Program-made: the position numbers and the translations under genes
Part shown: one piece after another, positions 33,301 through 46,737 of the stretch
Numbering within the stretch: position 1 is the first letter of the stretch
Layout of the letters: the number at the start of each line of letters is the position of its first letter
Source: Sanguinoderma infundibulare
Taxonomy: Eukaryota; Basidiomycota; Agaricomycetes; Polyporales; Polyporaceae
Length of the DNA stretch: 64,000 nt
Reading direction: 5' to 3'
Assembly: GCA_032821775.1 (NCBI GenBank)
Contig: JAVLRN010000003.1
Coordinates: 1-64,000 of the forward strand
The notes under the pieces: generated by a model
What the model was told of the DNA's origin: nothing
The model's database searches: none
The model's input: the letters and a program-made list of their open reading frames with translations, nothing else

Positions 33301-36300
33301 GGTTGGTCACAGTAGGACACTAGGAACGCTGACAGCCGTAGGATCCTTGGACCGATCGCGACTACGGCAGATACGAAGTCGATTCCTCCGCCCACGTCCC
33401 GTCAGGCTCCCTCGCAGTAGCAGCAGCAGCAGCGTTAGCAGCAGCACTGCAGGCACCACCGCGGCTGGGGCCCCCTCCGAATCGCAACACAGAAAATTTT
33501 CAAGCACGAGGTGCGCGTTATCGCCGTCCGCCCGAATCTGATCTCTGCCTTCCGCCTTCCATAGGTTTGTCAAACCCTCGGGACGCGCATTTTGGGCGAT
33601 CCAGTACAAGGAACGCCTCTGAGCATAAGTATGTGGTTCACGCCTTGCTACCATGAACACCGTCACCGACCTCGTCCAGTGTTTCTCGGCCGTGCGCGGC
33701 GGCGGGCGGCCTCGAGGATCCGCCAACGATCGATTGATTATCTGCCTCCGCGGCGCTAGGCTCTCTGTGCATGAACGTCGGCCATATGACCGGCTGACCA
33801 ATCCTCCCATGGATATAAAAACATATGTGCCATCGTGTCGGGTGTCGCCTAGCGCAGGGCACACGCCAGAATCCATGTTCGCAATCGGCCATCGTGCGAG
33901 TGAGCACCGGGGCTCTTGCTCGAACCATCTAAAACGGTGCCGCAGGCAGTCAGCCACAGTGGCCCGCCTCGAGGCAGCCCGTGCTGCGTTCATACTTATG
34001 TAGCACATCATGGGCGGTCGAGTTTGAACCGCCCCTTTGACGGATCAAGCGATCGTATGTTTTGCTATGTCTCCCGTACGTAAGGACCCAACGCCGCCCG
34101 CCAGGTCTCGACCGACGAAACCGTAACCATGAAGCTGGACGCATATATATAGTATATAAGTACACCACGCCGCGCAGATGCAGCATTGAACTTCGGCATC
34201 GACGTCATCACGAACACCACGCCGGATTAGAGCCACATACATATATTCCCCGTGTTTCGCATCGCGCGTGTGGGGAACGCACCGTGCCCTGCAAAGACAA
34301 CCACATGCCTCGCCGCCGGAAACTGGAAGATGTGTGCACTGAATGTACACAGCACTCGGCTCGCGAATGGACAGACACGGAGAGAAGCTGCAGCGGCCGT
34401 GAGAAGCCCCCCCTGTGGCTTCTGGCGGCCCCCGGAACGACACAAATAAGTAGCCACTCTGCAAGCGTGGGTCTCGAGTCTCGAGTCCGTCGATGCGCGG
34501 CCCACGCGAACAGCGAGAAGGGGTGCCCCGACCGAAGGCCGACGGGAGGGAGGGACTCCAGATACCACACGCACACCCACACGCAGCACAAGGCGCCTCC
34601 GCGGCGCTCGCACCAGCTGAACGGCTCTCGACTCCCCTCCGGGTGTCCCCTCCAGCGACGGAGCTGCGCACCGCACCACAGCCGCGAGTTACAGCTGGGC
34701 TTTCTTTCTAGGCCGACCAACGACCGCAGGGCCGCAGAACTTCTTCTGCGACCCAGCGCCAGCGCCAGCCAGCCAGCCCGAGAGCCGAATGGCGCGAAGC
34801 TATACAGTAGCTTTTAGAGTCCGCATCTGCGCAGCATGCGCTCAGTGGCAAGTTGCAACCGCGCAACTCGCGCACTCTGCGCGCGTGAAGGAAAGCAAGC
34901 CCGGGCGGACGCGAGCCACGAGGCCTCCTCGCCGCCCTCAGACCGTACGCGTGGGGCGACATGGACGTCGACGTCGACGTCGGGCTGAGGTCGAACCTTG
35001 ATACGACAGTGTCCATCCGGCGCGATCGGCATGCGGTTCTGCAAGGACGACTCTTCGGGTTGACGCCACCCACAGCACTTCGTCGCCTGACGGACGAGCA
35101 TCAGTATGAACCCGCAAACCTTCGACACCTGAAGCGTTTAGGCCTAACAAGTGGCTTGCTTCCCGAAATCCCGGCCGGTCTAACCTGAAAGCGCCACCAC
35201 CTATCCGCGAGCTAGTCCACGGCTCGCAGCTGCACGAACGTAAGAGCGGGGCGGGGCGGAGCGGCATGGGCATCCAAGTCCGACGCGCTCGATCCCGCGA
35301 CGCAGGGAGTGCAAATCAAGTATAAACATGAGCGAGCCCCATGATGCGCTACCTTGCTGAAACCACAAGGGGGCCCCGTCACCCGGCGCCTGAGTGCTAC
35401 CGTCCTGCCGTCGACCACGTTGCCCCGGGCGGTCCCCGCCCTAGAGCGAGGCAAGGAAGCTAGAAGCCGAGCCATCGAAGCCCCCTGGCGCGCGTATCGC
35501 GTCGCGCGTCCAGTACTCGTATCGCATCGCGCGGCCCATCTCCAGATACCGATACCGAGGCGGCCAGGGGGACGCGTGGTCACCGGTCGTCTTGCACACC
35601 TTCACCCGCACCCGGACGTCTGGGCCGGGACGCGTGATGACGGGCGAGGGCGCGAGGACGGGTGATATCACATAGATAGGGAGACGATATCGACCATCGA
35701 GGCGGCGCGGCGTGCATGATGCATCAATCGCACTGTACGTATGCGCAGGCGACGTCCAGTCAAAGTTTGTCCCGGTATATGCTGGTCGACGACCGCAGAG
35801 GATTGCGCGGTGGGTCGCTGTTGGCTAAGCAGAATTGGAGGAGAGCAATTCCTCCGAGCACGCGCTGTGGGAGGGTCAGCTGCAGGTCCAGAGCGCGAGA
35901 GAAGCCTAGTACGGTGGACACCCACCGGAATCATCCAGGTATTGTAACAAGGTCGACCGGATATTTAGCAGACGGTACAGCAAGTATCCATGGGGTAGGA
36001 CATACAGTAAGTACACGGGCCTGGATTGTGCACCTTCAGTCTCGTCATCAACAAAAAACGCTGCCGGCGTAACAGGCACACTCAGTCCCCATGGACGCTC
36101 GACGATAAGTGAATGCACATGCAGGCAGCACGAATCGACGATACAGGGGCCCCCTACGCCGCCCAACTTGAATCAGAAAATTCAGCGAAAAGAGGACGAT
36201 CAAACAAAGGGGGACGCGGACGGGAGGGCAGTCGAGGCTCGGACGTCCGCAATCAAAATCCCGGACACAGACCTGGGCGGTAACTGCAGTGCACAGACAC

Positions 36301-39300
36301 CACCGATTGATCAAGACTGCGACCTCGCAAGAGTAGCGAGAGTGCTGTGCTGCGATGGACTCGAGGTACATACAAGGAAACAAGGAACGGAAACGGGCGG
36401 ACACGGCACTGAGCGCGACGTTGGGTGCTAAGCCGGGCGGGGTCTTGCTCCAGGCATCATCGACATCACCAGCCACCCAGAGACGGCCCCAAGTCGATGT
36501 CACCGCAAAAGAAACCACGAATCGGGCGCGGCGCCCCGCCCCTCGTCAGAGAGACACGACGGTCCAGCCCCGAGCCGCGAGGTTCCAAAATCCCTTGGCA
36601 AGGACCACGCAACAGCGATCGTCCGGGAGGACTGTGCGACATCCGTATCCGTATCCGTCTTGCAGTTTCGCTGTCCGAGTCGCGGCAGGCCAAAGGGTCG
36701 GGGTCGTCCACGAATACGTCGTCGCGCGGCCGTGCGGCGCACACGAGGACAACGAACCGAGGGTGACCCGTATCTCGTGTACCCGTGGGCACCGACCCCG
36801 CCCTGGACTTAGGACTCTCCAGCCGCGGAGAGGGAGAAACGTGCGCGCGCCAAGTGGGCCGTCCCAGGCCCAGTCTGAGTATGTACTAGTGGCGACCGTC
36901 GAGGCGTCGAGGCGTCGAGAGGGGGGGGGGGCGAACAGTCCCGAAAGCGAACGCCAGCGGCGCGACGAACTCGAGGCAGGCAGGCCGGCCACGCCTTCTC
37001 CGCGTGTTGGGCCGAGGAGAAGAGAACACGGAACACAGGACGTCGCCGCGCGCCCTGAACGTTACAGTAACCGTGAACCTTGTTGCAATCCTGATTCCTC
37101 GAGCACCGCGAGCGTGAGCATGGGCATGTGTCCGGGACCCCCCCTCCCCATCCGCCAGGCGGGCCGCGCGCCGCGCGTGCGAGCGCCTCCTGGAAGGTTC
37201 GGAGGCTTTAGGAAGCGAGGGGACGGCTTGATGCGCATTGCACAGACTCTTCAGTCTGAGCGGCGCGGCAAGGGGTGGGGGTGGGGGCGGCAAGTGTGTG
37301 TGTGTGTGCGTGTGTGCAGGAGGAATGGGATGCGAATGCGATCAGATTCGCAGATGGCGATCTGCAACTGGCACGAAAATGAGCGCAATTATCGCATCGG
37401 ACGGACGACACCGCACGAGTGACGATTTCCATGATGGCCCAGGACGCCATGGATACACCGTGCTTAGACGACCGGAGGGGAGTTCGGGGGGCGCATACAT
37501 ACGCCATACGCGCCGTGCCTATGCTAGTCCACACACCTGTGTAGACGCGGATGACGCGAAATATCCGGATGTCCTGATTCGCCACGTTAGTTAGTGCCCA
37601 TGATGGGACTGCGGGCAGACGACCGACCGACCGCCCAAGTGCGCGATTCTAGGCACCGGAGGGAGGAGACGAGGGCGGAGAGGTGCGTGGGGAGCCGGTG
37701 GGCTGCCTTCCAAGGAACCGTCGATGGCCTGGGTACAGTACGTTGATGGCTAAGCGGGGCTACCCGCGATGCGTCGACGTCTCTTGGTCAATGTCAGTGC
37801 CCGCGCTTGGGCCCGTATGTGTATGTACACGCCTTCCGTCGGTTATGCCGGGAGCGCAGGCAGAGGCGGGAGCGAGCATGCTGTCACCGATCGCCATGGT
37901 CTCGGTGTAGGGGTGCCGGGGGCGACTGAATGGCTTTAAGTCAGGGCAGAGCATCTGTCGGTTGACGGTGAGAACGATGGGAGGAAGCCTCAGCCTGACG
38001 GTGACGGGGTTCGGTGTGGCTGTTGACCAGCCTCGGTATCGCGCCCGGAAGCAGAGGCACCCCAAGGCACATGATACCGTCTGTTGGACGTTCCGACGTC
38101 GACGTCCCGCCCGCACCCCTCCCCTCACCCGAGCCTGCCGTACTAGTCGGCCGCATCTCGAACTTCTTCTGCTCTGGTCAATCCACATCCACGTCCACGT
38201 CGACCATCGCGATTCGGGCGTTGTCCCCGCGCCCGCGCCTGCAGACGTCGCGACCGAATCAGATAGATTGTAGAACCGAACCCTCGAAGGGGAAGCGCGG
38301 CGGACTCGAATTGCGTCTAGGCTGTGACAGCGGGATGAGAAGCAGGATCATGTCCGACGCCGCGCACCCGCACAGCGCCGCCGCGGGGCTGAGCGGGCGA
38401 GAACTTAGCGAGCGAGGTGCTAGTACATACTCGTCATCCACGCAAGGTTCGGATATCTGTATCTTGGCGAGGCAAGGCGCGCACAGCTAGCGACAAGTAG
38501 GAGCCCGGCGAATTACTTACAACGACACAACCCCTCTACCTCCAGCCTCCAGCCTTCCGACCCGACCCCGACCCCGAGTCCGTCCCCGTCTCCGTCTCCG
38601 AGGGGTGAGCAGGCGACGCGCTGGGCCCCGGAAGACCGCAAGCTAACAAACGATCGATGATCTTAAATCCATCCAATCTCCCTGTGGCTGGGCACCGCCT
38701 GGCGAAGCTCTCCGTCGTCATTCGGCGCGCGCTCGCGCGGCGTGGCACTGTGCACGCGATTGGCACCTCCGTTGCCTGTTTGGGATGAGGTTTTTGAGTT
38801 GGGATTGACCAAGCGTTCCTGGAAGAACGGCGCCGCGGCGCACGCGCCAAACTGGTGCTGCACTGTACTGTAACCTGTATCGCAATGTGAAAGTCCTATG
38901 TAGTCCTTGCGCACGGGTGCAAACCTGGGGAAAAGAATTCGAAGCAGAGGAAGCCGAAGAGCGCTCAATCCCCATGCTCACCTCGAGCCGGTGGCCAGCG
39001 CACGTCATGTACCGAGGCACACGCTCCCGCGTCCCGAGATCATAGTGCGCGCACTTTGCCGGTGGCTGGCTGGCTCCATTCGTGGATGGGTGGGCGGGTG
39101 ACTGGTGACGAGGACGGACAGCTTCTCGACCGCCGACCACCGGCAGCCCTCGAATTCAGCCCAAAGTGAGGCGAGGCGGGTCGGCTGTTGCGCTGCGCTG
39201 ACAGCTCCGTACAACATGACGTGCAACTGACGGCGGAAGGACAGACAGACCCCGAACGTTGAACGTGATGTTCGTCGCCCTCGCACGCTTGCTCGGCCGG

Positions 39301-42300
39301 GCGGACGGTCGCGCGTCATCCGCTCCGTCGACGGGTCGAATTTGGCGTTCTCACCCTGAACAGGAGCCCACGTGTGACGTCCGCAATCGTCTATGGATCT
39401 CCCACCGGCCGCGGCCGCGGGCGGTGGCGGGAACCCGAGCGACAAGGGGCCCGAAGCACGCTCAGGCCGGAAGGCGGGTGCATATGCTGCGGTGCCTCGT
39501 TTACGCCGCGTTGTGATGGGCGGGGACAGCGTCCACATGCCACGCGGACGGCGTCCGCAAGCCGTCTGCTCCCCCGCCTCAGTCGTTCCCAAACGCAGTC
39601 GGTCACCGCCAGATCGCCTTCAGCCATGGCGAGGTGGAAGATGGCAAGCGGGAGGCGGAGGCCCGGACTCGGAGCCCAAAACGAGGTGCGGAAGCAAATG
39701 ACCAGGGACGGGCGTTGAAAAGTTGATGCGCGAGCCCGATGGATGGATAGCACGCACAACCGCGCCCCGGCCATCATCCGCATCTGCATGGCATCTCCGC
39801 CATCCGCCGCCTCCATCCGCTATTGCTGACATATCACTTGTTCGCGCTCCCTGGCGGGGCCCGCGTCGCAAAGGCTCCTTCAAAATTCATCCGCGAAGGT
39901 GAGTGCGGCGGCGGCCGAGTTGTCAGTACAACCGTTTGGTCGCATCGCAACCTGTCGATGCAGACCACCGTGCGCGCACTTGGCACGATCGCATCCTCAC
40001 GACACGGAAACATCGCGGGAACACTGGACTTTTGGCAACGCGCGACGGTCGCGAGACTCGCATGACAAGTTTAGCGGGGGTCCATCCCCCGGCCAAGCAC
40101 GTCCCCCCTTGCCTCTGCATCGCGCGCAACATCGCTGGTGCTACTCACTGGGTGGCGGCCTGTGGTACAGCCACGACCGCTCGGCGCGAGGTCGGCGACT
40201 CCGGTCCAGAGGGGAGTTGTCGACTATCGCGCAGCGCGATCGAGGCGGCATTCGTGACAGGCTAGCCCTCGCAGCCGCGGGCGGCGCCCGGCGTCCCGAG
40301 GCCGATGTGCAAGGACTCAGGAGGCGTGCCGCGTGCGCATGAGGAGACTGTAGAGACAGGGAACGCACCGCCGATCAACGCGTCCATGTCGACCGTATTT
40401 CCGTGCATGGGCCGGCGACGGCCGACGAGGCGGAGGTTGCTGGTGTTCGGTGGTTGTAGACTCCAGGGCGCGCCGGGCGGGCGGTGGATTGGATCGAGGA
40501 TGGAGCCTGGGCGGGATGGTTCGCGTCTGGCGTGCCGGGCGGGGTGGGCGCCGTCGACGTTCTACGGGGAAGACACGTGGGCGGGGGCGTGGGACGCTGG
40601 GGGCGGGAGAAGAATTTTGGCGGGAGGGGCGCCATCGGGCGAGCCGCGCGGCATGTGTCATCGTCCGAGACGGCGAGCGCACATCAGCACAAGGGGCCGC
40701 CCTCGAGGACCCCGACCAGCGCGCCCGTCCCGCACTTTCCGTTTTCGGGGCCGAGATCTGGTTCCGCGGCGGGCGGCCCGCGCGGATCCGTGGAGGTGGG
40801 TAGAAGAGAGAAATGTGGCCGAGGGACACGCACTTGTCGCGAGATCAAGAGGCTCGGAAGTCAGGAAGCACTGACAAGATTCTGCGGTCAGACGCACAGG
40901 CGCTCGGTCGTCTTTGGACACTGACCCACACGGGCGGGATCGGCCAGGCTGCGGCAGGAGGAGCCTGCGATGAAGTGCATGGGGAGGGAACCTGGCGGCC
41001 GCAGCGTTTCGCGGACTCGCAGCTGCCAAGCAGGCTGCACGCCCTCGGGCTGGGGACAGAAGCCCCGCTGGGCTCATCCGGGGCGTGTCGTGTGGGAAAG
41101 GCCGACAAAGAGCCGCACTCCGCACTCGTCCCGTCCGAGGCCTGACGGCATGAGAGCGTCGACAGCCACCGATGTCAGCAAGGACCTGCGAGGACAGCAG
41201 CCCACGCCGACTGCGGGCAGTCGGGGCGAGCGCACGCCGGGCGCGGAGGGCTCATTATAGGTCAGCTGAGAAGGATTGGGCATGAGAAGGTCAGTGGAGG
41301 AGCTGTAGGCAGCTGTTCGTGAGAAGGCGGCTGGGGGCGTGATGATCAGAGGAGGGATAGTACCTGGCAGGTGGTGAACGGGCTGCCATATGGAGCAGGC
41401 GGCGGGACTTTGTACGGCGCAAGGATAGCGTGGCTGGCGTCTGGAGGAAGGAGAGAGAGGATGGGGTCAATCTGAGAGGGAAGAAGCTGGGAGGAGAGAG
41501 GACCGAGGATGGACATATTGGGAATCTAGAGAGCGTGAAGCTGGGCGGATTGGAGGACGATGGGAGTCGTGGCTGGGGCTGGACATGCGGAGCGCATGTG
41601 AGAACGGTGCGGGAGATGCTGCGGGGCCGGAGAAGAGAGAAGATGGGGAACACAGGAGGAGGCCATGAGGCAGAAGGGAGGAGAGACGATCAAGGCTGGA
41701 GACAAGGTGAGAGGGGCGGGCGCCATGCGGAGGACCGAGGGGAGGGAGGGTCGTCGAGTGGTCAGCAGAGGGAGAGAACGTTGGCGCCAAATAGACTAGA
41801 GGGTCGGAGGGATTGAATGGAGGGAAGCGCGGAATAAAGCTAGACTGAGCGAGTAGAGATGGTGGCCGGATTTCGATGGGCAGGTGAAATAGACGAGAAG
41901 GCGAGAAGACGAGAGAGACGCGAGCGGTTCGAGCGCAGATGGGGATGACGTAGTCGCCAGAGGGCCGGGTGGGGGAGATCTAGACCGGGCAAGGGCGTTC
42001 GGAGAGTGGGAGGAGGAGGAGAGAGAGCGAGGAGGGCGCGACGGGGATCGGGAAGGCCGGAATGGTCGGAGAGGGCCAGCGGAGGTGAGGCGGCGGTGTG
42101 GGGACGGGGCTTGTGGAAGCGGAGGAGGGGGAGTGGCCGGTTCCGCATGGATCAGACGGGCTGTCGAATTCTGTCGTTGCAGTCGGCCGGGGAGTGGGGA
42201 GAGAGCAGTGAGAGAAAGCGGGAGGAGGATCTGGCAGGAGGTGGCGCTGGTTCTGAATGGGCAGTATGGGCAGCATCTGCGCGCTCTGGGACGGAGGCCC

Positions 42301-42700
42301 CAGTCGGAGGGGTTCGACTTCTGGCTGAGAAAAGAGGATCCTTGCCGTAACCTCGTGTACGGAAGCGCTGCAGGAGGCGGTGCGGGCCTCCCGAGCTGCG
42401 ACTGTGTCGGACTGCGGGTCCAGGACGCGGTTTGGGGCGAGTGCGGGGCGACAGAACGCGAGCAGAGATGCGTGCCGCGATGGGCGAGATGGAAAAGCCT
42501 ACGGCGGGCGTCGGGGAGAGATGCTGGCGGAGTCGACGAGATGGCCATCGGGGGAGGCGAGGCGAGGCGGCGCGGGCGAGGGCGGGATGGAGGTGGTCGG
42601 GGTCCAGACGGCGCGGGAGGGCGCCGGAAAAGGGCGAGGAGGGCGTCCGGAAAAGGCAGGCGGGGGAGGGAAAATGAAGACCGGCCAGAAAAGGGAATGA
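30320..42700. other. About 12 kb with no supportable gene, GC-rich from about 33 kb
   Basis: I looked on both strands for spliced family motifs and found none. Long frames exist (for example 36355-37422 plus, 33307-34011 minus, 41796-42791 minus) but are Arg/Pro/Ser/Ala-rich, overlap frames on other strands and look like GC-driven chance. Small simple repeats occur: a GT run at about 37292-37315, GACGTCGACGTCGACGTC near 34965 and ATCCGTATCCGTATCCG near 36642. The right end (about 42000-42908) is purine/pyrimidine-biased and is probably the promoter and 5' UTR of the zinc-finger gene. Confidence 0.5.
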
Positions 42701-42908
42701 TGATGGGGAGCGTGGCGCAAATAGTGGAGGCGATATGAGGCATGGCTGCCTCCCTCAAATATGTCCCCGCCCGCCCGCCGCCCTCAGCCATCTCCCCTGC
42801 CGACTGCCCCCCTTCCGCCCGCTCCGTCCGCGCTCCCCTCCTGCCTCCTCCTTTCTCCTCCGCTCGCCCCCCGCTCCCCCCGCCCTCCTCGACGCTCCCT
42901 CCCCGCCC

Positions 42909-45533
42909 ATGTCCGCGTCCCCCCAGCCCCCCGCGCCCGCCACCATCCCCGAGCCAGCTGCACAGACAAATGGCTCGCCCCCCGCGTCCTCCTCAGGCTC
43001 CCCCGCCCAGCTCGCCGCGTTACTCGCGAAGGCCCTCCACGAGTCAGAGTCCCTCAAGACCGAGCTCTCCACCGTCAAGCGACGCGCCGACAAGGCAGAA
43101 CGCCTCCTCGCCACTTTCCAGTCCTCCGCCCAGTCCCCCACTAACGGCTCCCCACCTGCCTCCTCTCAGGGCGCGCCCTCCAAGGACGCTTGGCCTCCAA
43201 GCGCGCGCAAGGCCGTCCTCGACTACGAGAACCGTGCGGAACGCGCAGAGCAGGCCCGCGACGAAGCCCTCGCGCGCCTTCATATGCTCCAGGAATCATG
43301 GCAGGAGCTTGACCGCTACTTCGCCGCCCTCGAACTCCGCGCGTCCGACACCAGATCCCAATTCTCGCGTCTCATTGCCGAGGGCGGAGGGCCCCTTGTC
43401 CAGGTGAATGCTATCCCCTCCTCCCAGAGCACCCTCTACGTCCCCAATGCCGTCCATTCCGCAATCCAGCTCCCCCAGATCCCGTCCGCACGCGCCCATG
43501 TCTCCCGCACCTCCTCCCATAGGCTCAGCTCCTCTCAGCACTTCCCCTCCATTCCCCTGCCCCCGCCCCCGAGCGCAACATCCAGTCGCGTCCGTCCCCG
43601 CGCCGGAAGCATGGATGCGGGCTACAACGGGCCTCTTTCCGGTCCAGGCGCACCCCCGCCCGCCAAGCGGCCCCGCAGCGACCGTGAAGATGACCGTAGC
43701 CGTGCCAGGCGGTACAGTCTTTCGGTACGTTTCCATTCACCCGCTATCCCGCTATGCTATTAATTATAGCTCACCGTTGCCTCTCCAGCCGTCAAACTCT
43801 CCTCATCCAGCCTACCTTTCAAACGGCCACGCCCCCGACCACTCACCTCAGCTCGCAGTCCACGCTACCGCTGCTGCCGCTCTCCACCCCCATTACCAGC
43901 AGTACCCGCACCCCTCCCACTCCCGCGCCGATGATCCTCGCTACCCGTACCCCGACCAGCATCGTTCGCGCCGCCGGGGCCGCTCAACCTCTCGCGGACG
44001 GTCCTCCCGCAGTCGTTCGCGTTCCCGCGCCTCCGCCAGCAGCCTCGAGGACATGCTCATCGAGGCCACGACCACCGGCGACGACAATGCTCCCCACCCC
44101 CACGGCCATCGTGCCGTCCACCCAGGACAGCATCTGGCACGCCACCATTCGACTTCTCCCGGACGCGACTACCACCTCGGCGTTCCGTCGCAGCATGCCC
44201 GGGCCCGCGCGTCCTCCACACTTGTTGGCCGCGGTGTCGTGGTCCCCGGCCAGATCGCGTCTCCTCCTGGGCCGCTCGTCGCCCCTGGCCAGTCGCAGAC
44301 GTTCCAAACGCACATTTTTGCACCCCCTGTCACTGGCGCGCCCGTCAAGAAATCCAAGATAGGTGCGGCGGGCTCGCTCAGTGGCAACGGGAGTGTACTG
44401 ACTTTGGGTGCGCCCGAGATCGTCGCTCCTGATCTCATGAGCGTACGTGCTGACATCCCCATCAGGTCCTACAGGAAGCGTCATCTCTGGTCCCTCCGCG
44501 ATCGGCACTGGCGGCTACCCGCCCACGAACTCGTCCGGTCAGCGCATTTGCCGCCAATGCGGCCTCCCCGGCCGTTACAAGGAGGGCAAGTGCGTCGAAA
44601 AGTGGGGGCCGGGCCCGGAAGGACCAGGTACGGTCTGCGACAGGTACGTGCAGACGATCGAACCGCTAGTTTGCGAGATCTCACCGGACGGTCGCGCGCG
44701 CGAGCAGGTGTCGGAAGAAAATGAAGCGCGTCGAGCGTCGCGGGACACTCGAGAGCCAGAACCTCGCGGCAATGCACCACCAGCCGCCCGCGATCCATCC
44801 GTCAGGCGCACCCCAAGCCGCGCCGGGCTCGCTCACGAACGGCCGCGGCGTCCACCGCACGGACACCCTCCAAGCCCATCCATCCTCGCAAAGCCAGTCC
44901 CGGCTCGGGCCGAGCGGCACGCACCTGCTGTCGGGCTCGCAGAGCGGATACGTGCGTCACGACCGGGACCGGGAACGCGAACGGAGCAACCGCGACCGCG
45001 ACCACGAGCGCGAACGCGACCAAGGTGCCTCCCCCTACCACCACTCGTATGCGACCTCTCGCTCATCCCAGCGCGGTCCCACCCCTCCCGGGATCGCCAC
45101 TCTTCCAGGTTCGAGCGCGAACGAGGACGACGACCGCGAGCGTGACCGCGCACATCGGCCGCGCGACAGCGCACACAGGCCAGCGGCGTCGTCCCGCAGC
45201 GTGAACGGGCACAGGAGCAGCAGCCGGTCTGCTAGTCACTCGCCCGCGCTCAACGCACGGTCGTCGGCAGCGGCCCCGCGCGGGTCGCCGCGTGGCTCGG
45301 ACGGCAAGTCCAAGTCGTCGGACCTCATGGACGTCGACGCGGACGGCGAGGAGGTGGACGCGGACGCAGATGCTGATGCTGACCCGGAGGCAGACGCGGA
45401 TGCGGACGAGGTAGACGCGGACGCGGACGCGGACCCAGAGGCGGATGCCGACGCGGAGCTGCTCGAGGCGGTGGACGCGGCGGAGGCGAACAACGCGACG
45501 GACGAGGAGTGGCTGAAGAAGGAGGACGCATGA
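42909..45533 (+). CDS. Coiled-coil, four-cysteine zinc-finger nuclear protein
   Basis: Four exons: 42909-43724, 43789-44407, 44466-44643, 44708-45533. They total 2,439 nt, 812 aa. Residues about 31-75 and 105-150 form Leu/Ala/Glu-rich coiled coils (QLAALLAKALHESESL, ERAEQARDEALARLHML). Next come Ser/Pro-rich disorder and an SRSRSR tract. The finger is CRQC (507-510) ... CDRC (536-539), C-x2-C-x25-C-x2-C with an extra Cys521. The last Cys pair is created across the exon 3/4 junction, which supports the splice. A basic RKKMKRVERRG follows. The C-terminus is an almost pure Asp-Ala repeat (about residues 745-785) that resembles an acidic activation or chromatin-binding tail. The finger recalls GATA-type spacing but is longer. 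Likely a transcriptional regulator; family not named. Confidence 0.82.
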
Positions 45534-46222
45534 CGTTGGCGTCCGCGCTGGAGCAGTTGCGGAGATCTCTTTCTATCTCACTCGTCATCGACGCCGACGC
45601 GACGAATTGCTATGAACTCGTATGTCTCCCCATGATGAACGTCTACCCGCATGCACCGCCTATACTAAACGCGTTGACCGTCGTCGGACTTGCACTTTCT
45701 TTCGAATGCGATTATTTGTACATGCGCTCGCCCTCTCATGCTCCTCCTTGCCGACCCCGCTCGTCTTCGTCTGTGCTCGTCGTCTGTGCAATATGGTTAT
45801 AGTTAGATTCCCGTCCGCTCATCCGCTCCTACGCATACGCATACGCTCGATCTGTAATCGTCGCCTCGCCGCTCATATCCCTTGTTGTATTCGCAATGTT
45901 TTCCGGTATTATGCATGTTCTGGATCGCGAAGTCAGCTCCAAACGCAACTGTAATACTATTCTTGCTCCTTTGCATCTTGCTCTCTCTGTTTTCTTTCGT
46001 GTGTGCGTGCTACATGCAGACAATGTCTTGTAATACTTCGCAATGGGTTTTTCGTGATCATCGTCACAAACAGCAATCATCTCGGAGTTCCTAATTCGAG
46101 CCTTTCGTTCCCAACGAGTGGCACATTTAACGCGATTGAAGTCAGAGAGCCCGCAGGCGATGCTCCTCCTTTCGGCACTGACGATCAGGGGCATTCGCCA
46201 TAGATTGCGGTCCAAAGGTCAG
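45534..46222. other. 3' flank of the zinc-finger gene; no gene seen
   Basis: GC content falls sharply after the stop codon. Several T-rich stretches between 45690 and 46010 are typical of a fungal 3' UTR and intergenic DNA. No reading frame here has recognisable motifs. Confidence 0.5.
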
Positions 46223-46460
46223 CCATCAGCAAAAGCGCAACCTGCCTGCAAGGCTACACTAAGCGATGCCAGATTTCGCAGGATCCGGCCCCACCGTGTA
46301 GGACTCTGTAGGAAGTCGTCGGATACGATGGAATCCTGGAGGGTTCAGCCGTATATGATTAATCATTCTAGAGCCCTGTAATGCTGCCGCCGGGTGATAG
46401 TAATTATTACAGAGCAATGCGACAGATACCATCAATCACTGCAAAGTGATGCAATTTATC
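46223..46460 (+). repeat. Dispersed repeat A (inverted partner near 63.5 kb)
   Basis: It begins CCATCAGCAAAAGCGCAACC and contains GTGTAGGACTCTGTAGGAAG and TCGTCGGATACGATGGAATC. The same order is found reversed at 63427-63678 with scattered differences. It shares the CCATCAGCAAA start and many CTACA/TGTAG words with repeat B, so both may belong to one non-coding repeat family. Confidence 0.75.
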
Positions 46461-46551
46461 CTCGGCGTGCAGCCAATTATTGCAGAGCAATACAGCAGGT
46501 ATAGCCCGGGAGAAATACTTCGCAGATATTTAGTGGGGCGCACAAGAGAGA

Positions 46552-46558
46552 TATAAAA
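46552..46558 (+). promoter_or_regulatory. TATA-box candidate
   Basis: TATAAAA lies about 180 bp upstream of the first ATG (46738) of the small reading frame that follows, just beyond repeat A. It is the clearest TATA box seen in the window. The distance to the ATG would leave a 5' UTR of about 150 nt. Confidence 0.4.
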
Positions 46559-46737
46559 GAGAGCGCCGGACGTGGGTCCACTGTCACATGCTCCATACGC
46601 GCGGAAGCATCTGATTCTCTCTCTTTCCCCAATGACATGCGCCCTCGACTTCCCCATAAAACGACCCCTGCGCTCCCCATCAATCTCAGAGTCGCTTCTT
46701 GACCTCTTACATACTCGATCTCACAGCCCCGTCCAAA

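Noticed and set aside
33307..34011. Minus-strand 234-codon frame with one hydrophobic stretch
   Set aside because: A Val/Leu run near the end arises from a CAG/GCA-type simple repeat (about 33415-33450); no other coding sign.
36355..37422. 355-codon plus-strand frame
   Set aside because: Arg/Pro/Ser-rich, overlapped by frames on both strands and without splice-compatible neighbours. GC-rich DNA rarely contains stops, so length alone is not evidence.
41796..42791. 331-codon minus-strand frame upstream of the zinc-finger gene
   Set aside because: Its composition (Pro/Ser/Arg) follows from the purine-biased plus strand; no domain, no intron pattern, and it overlaps the likely promoter.
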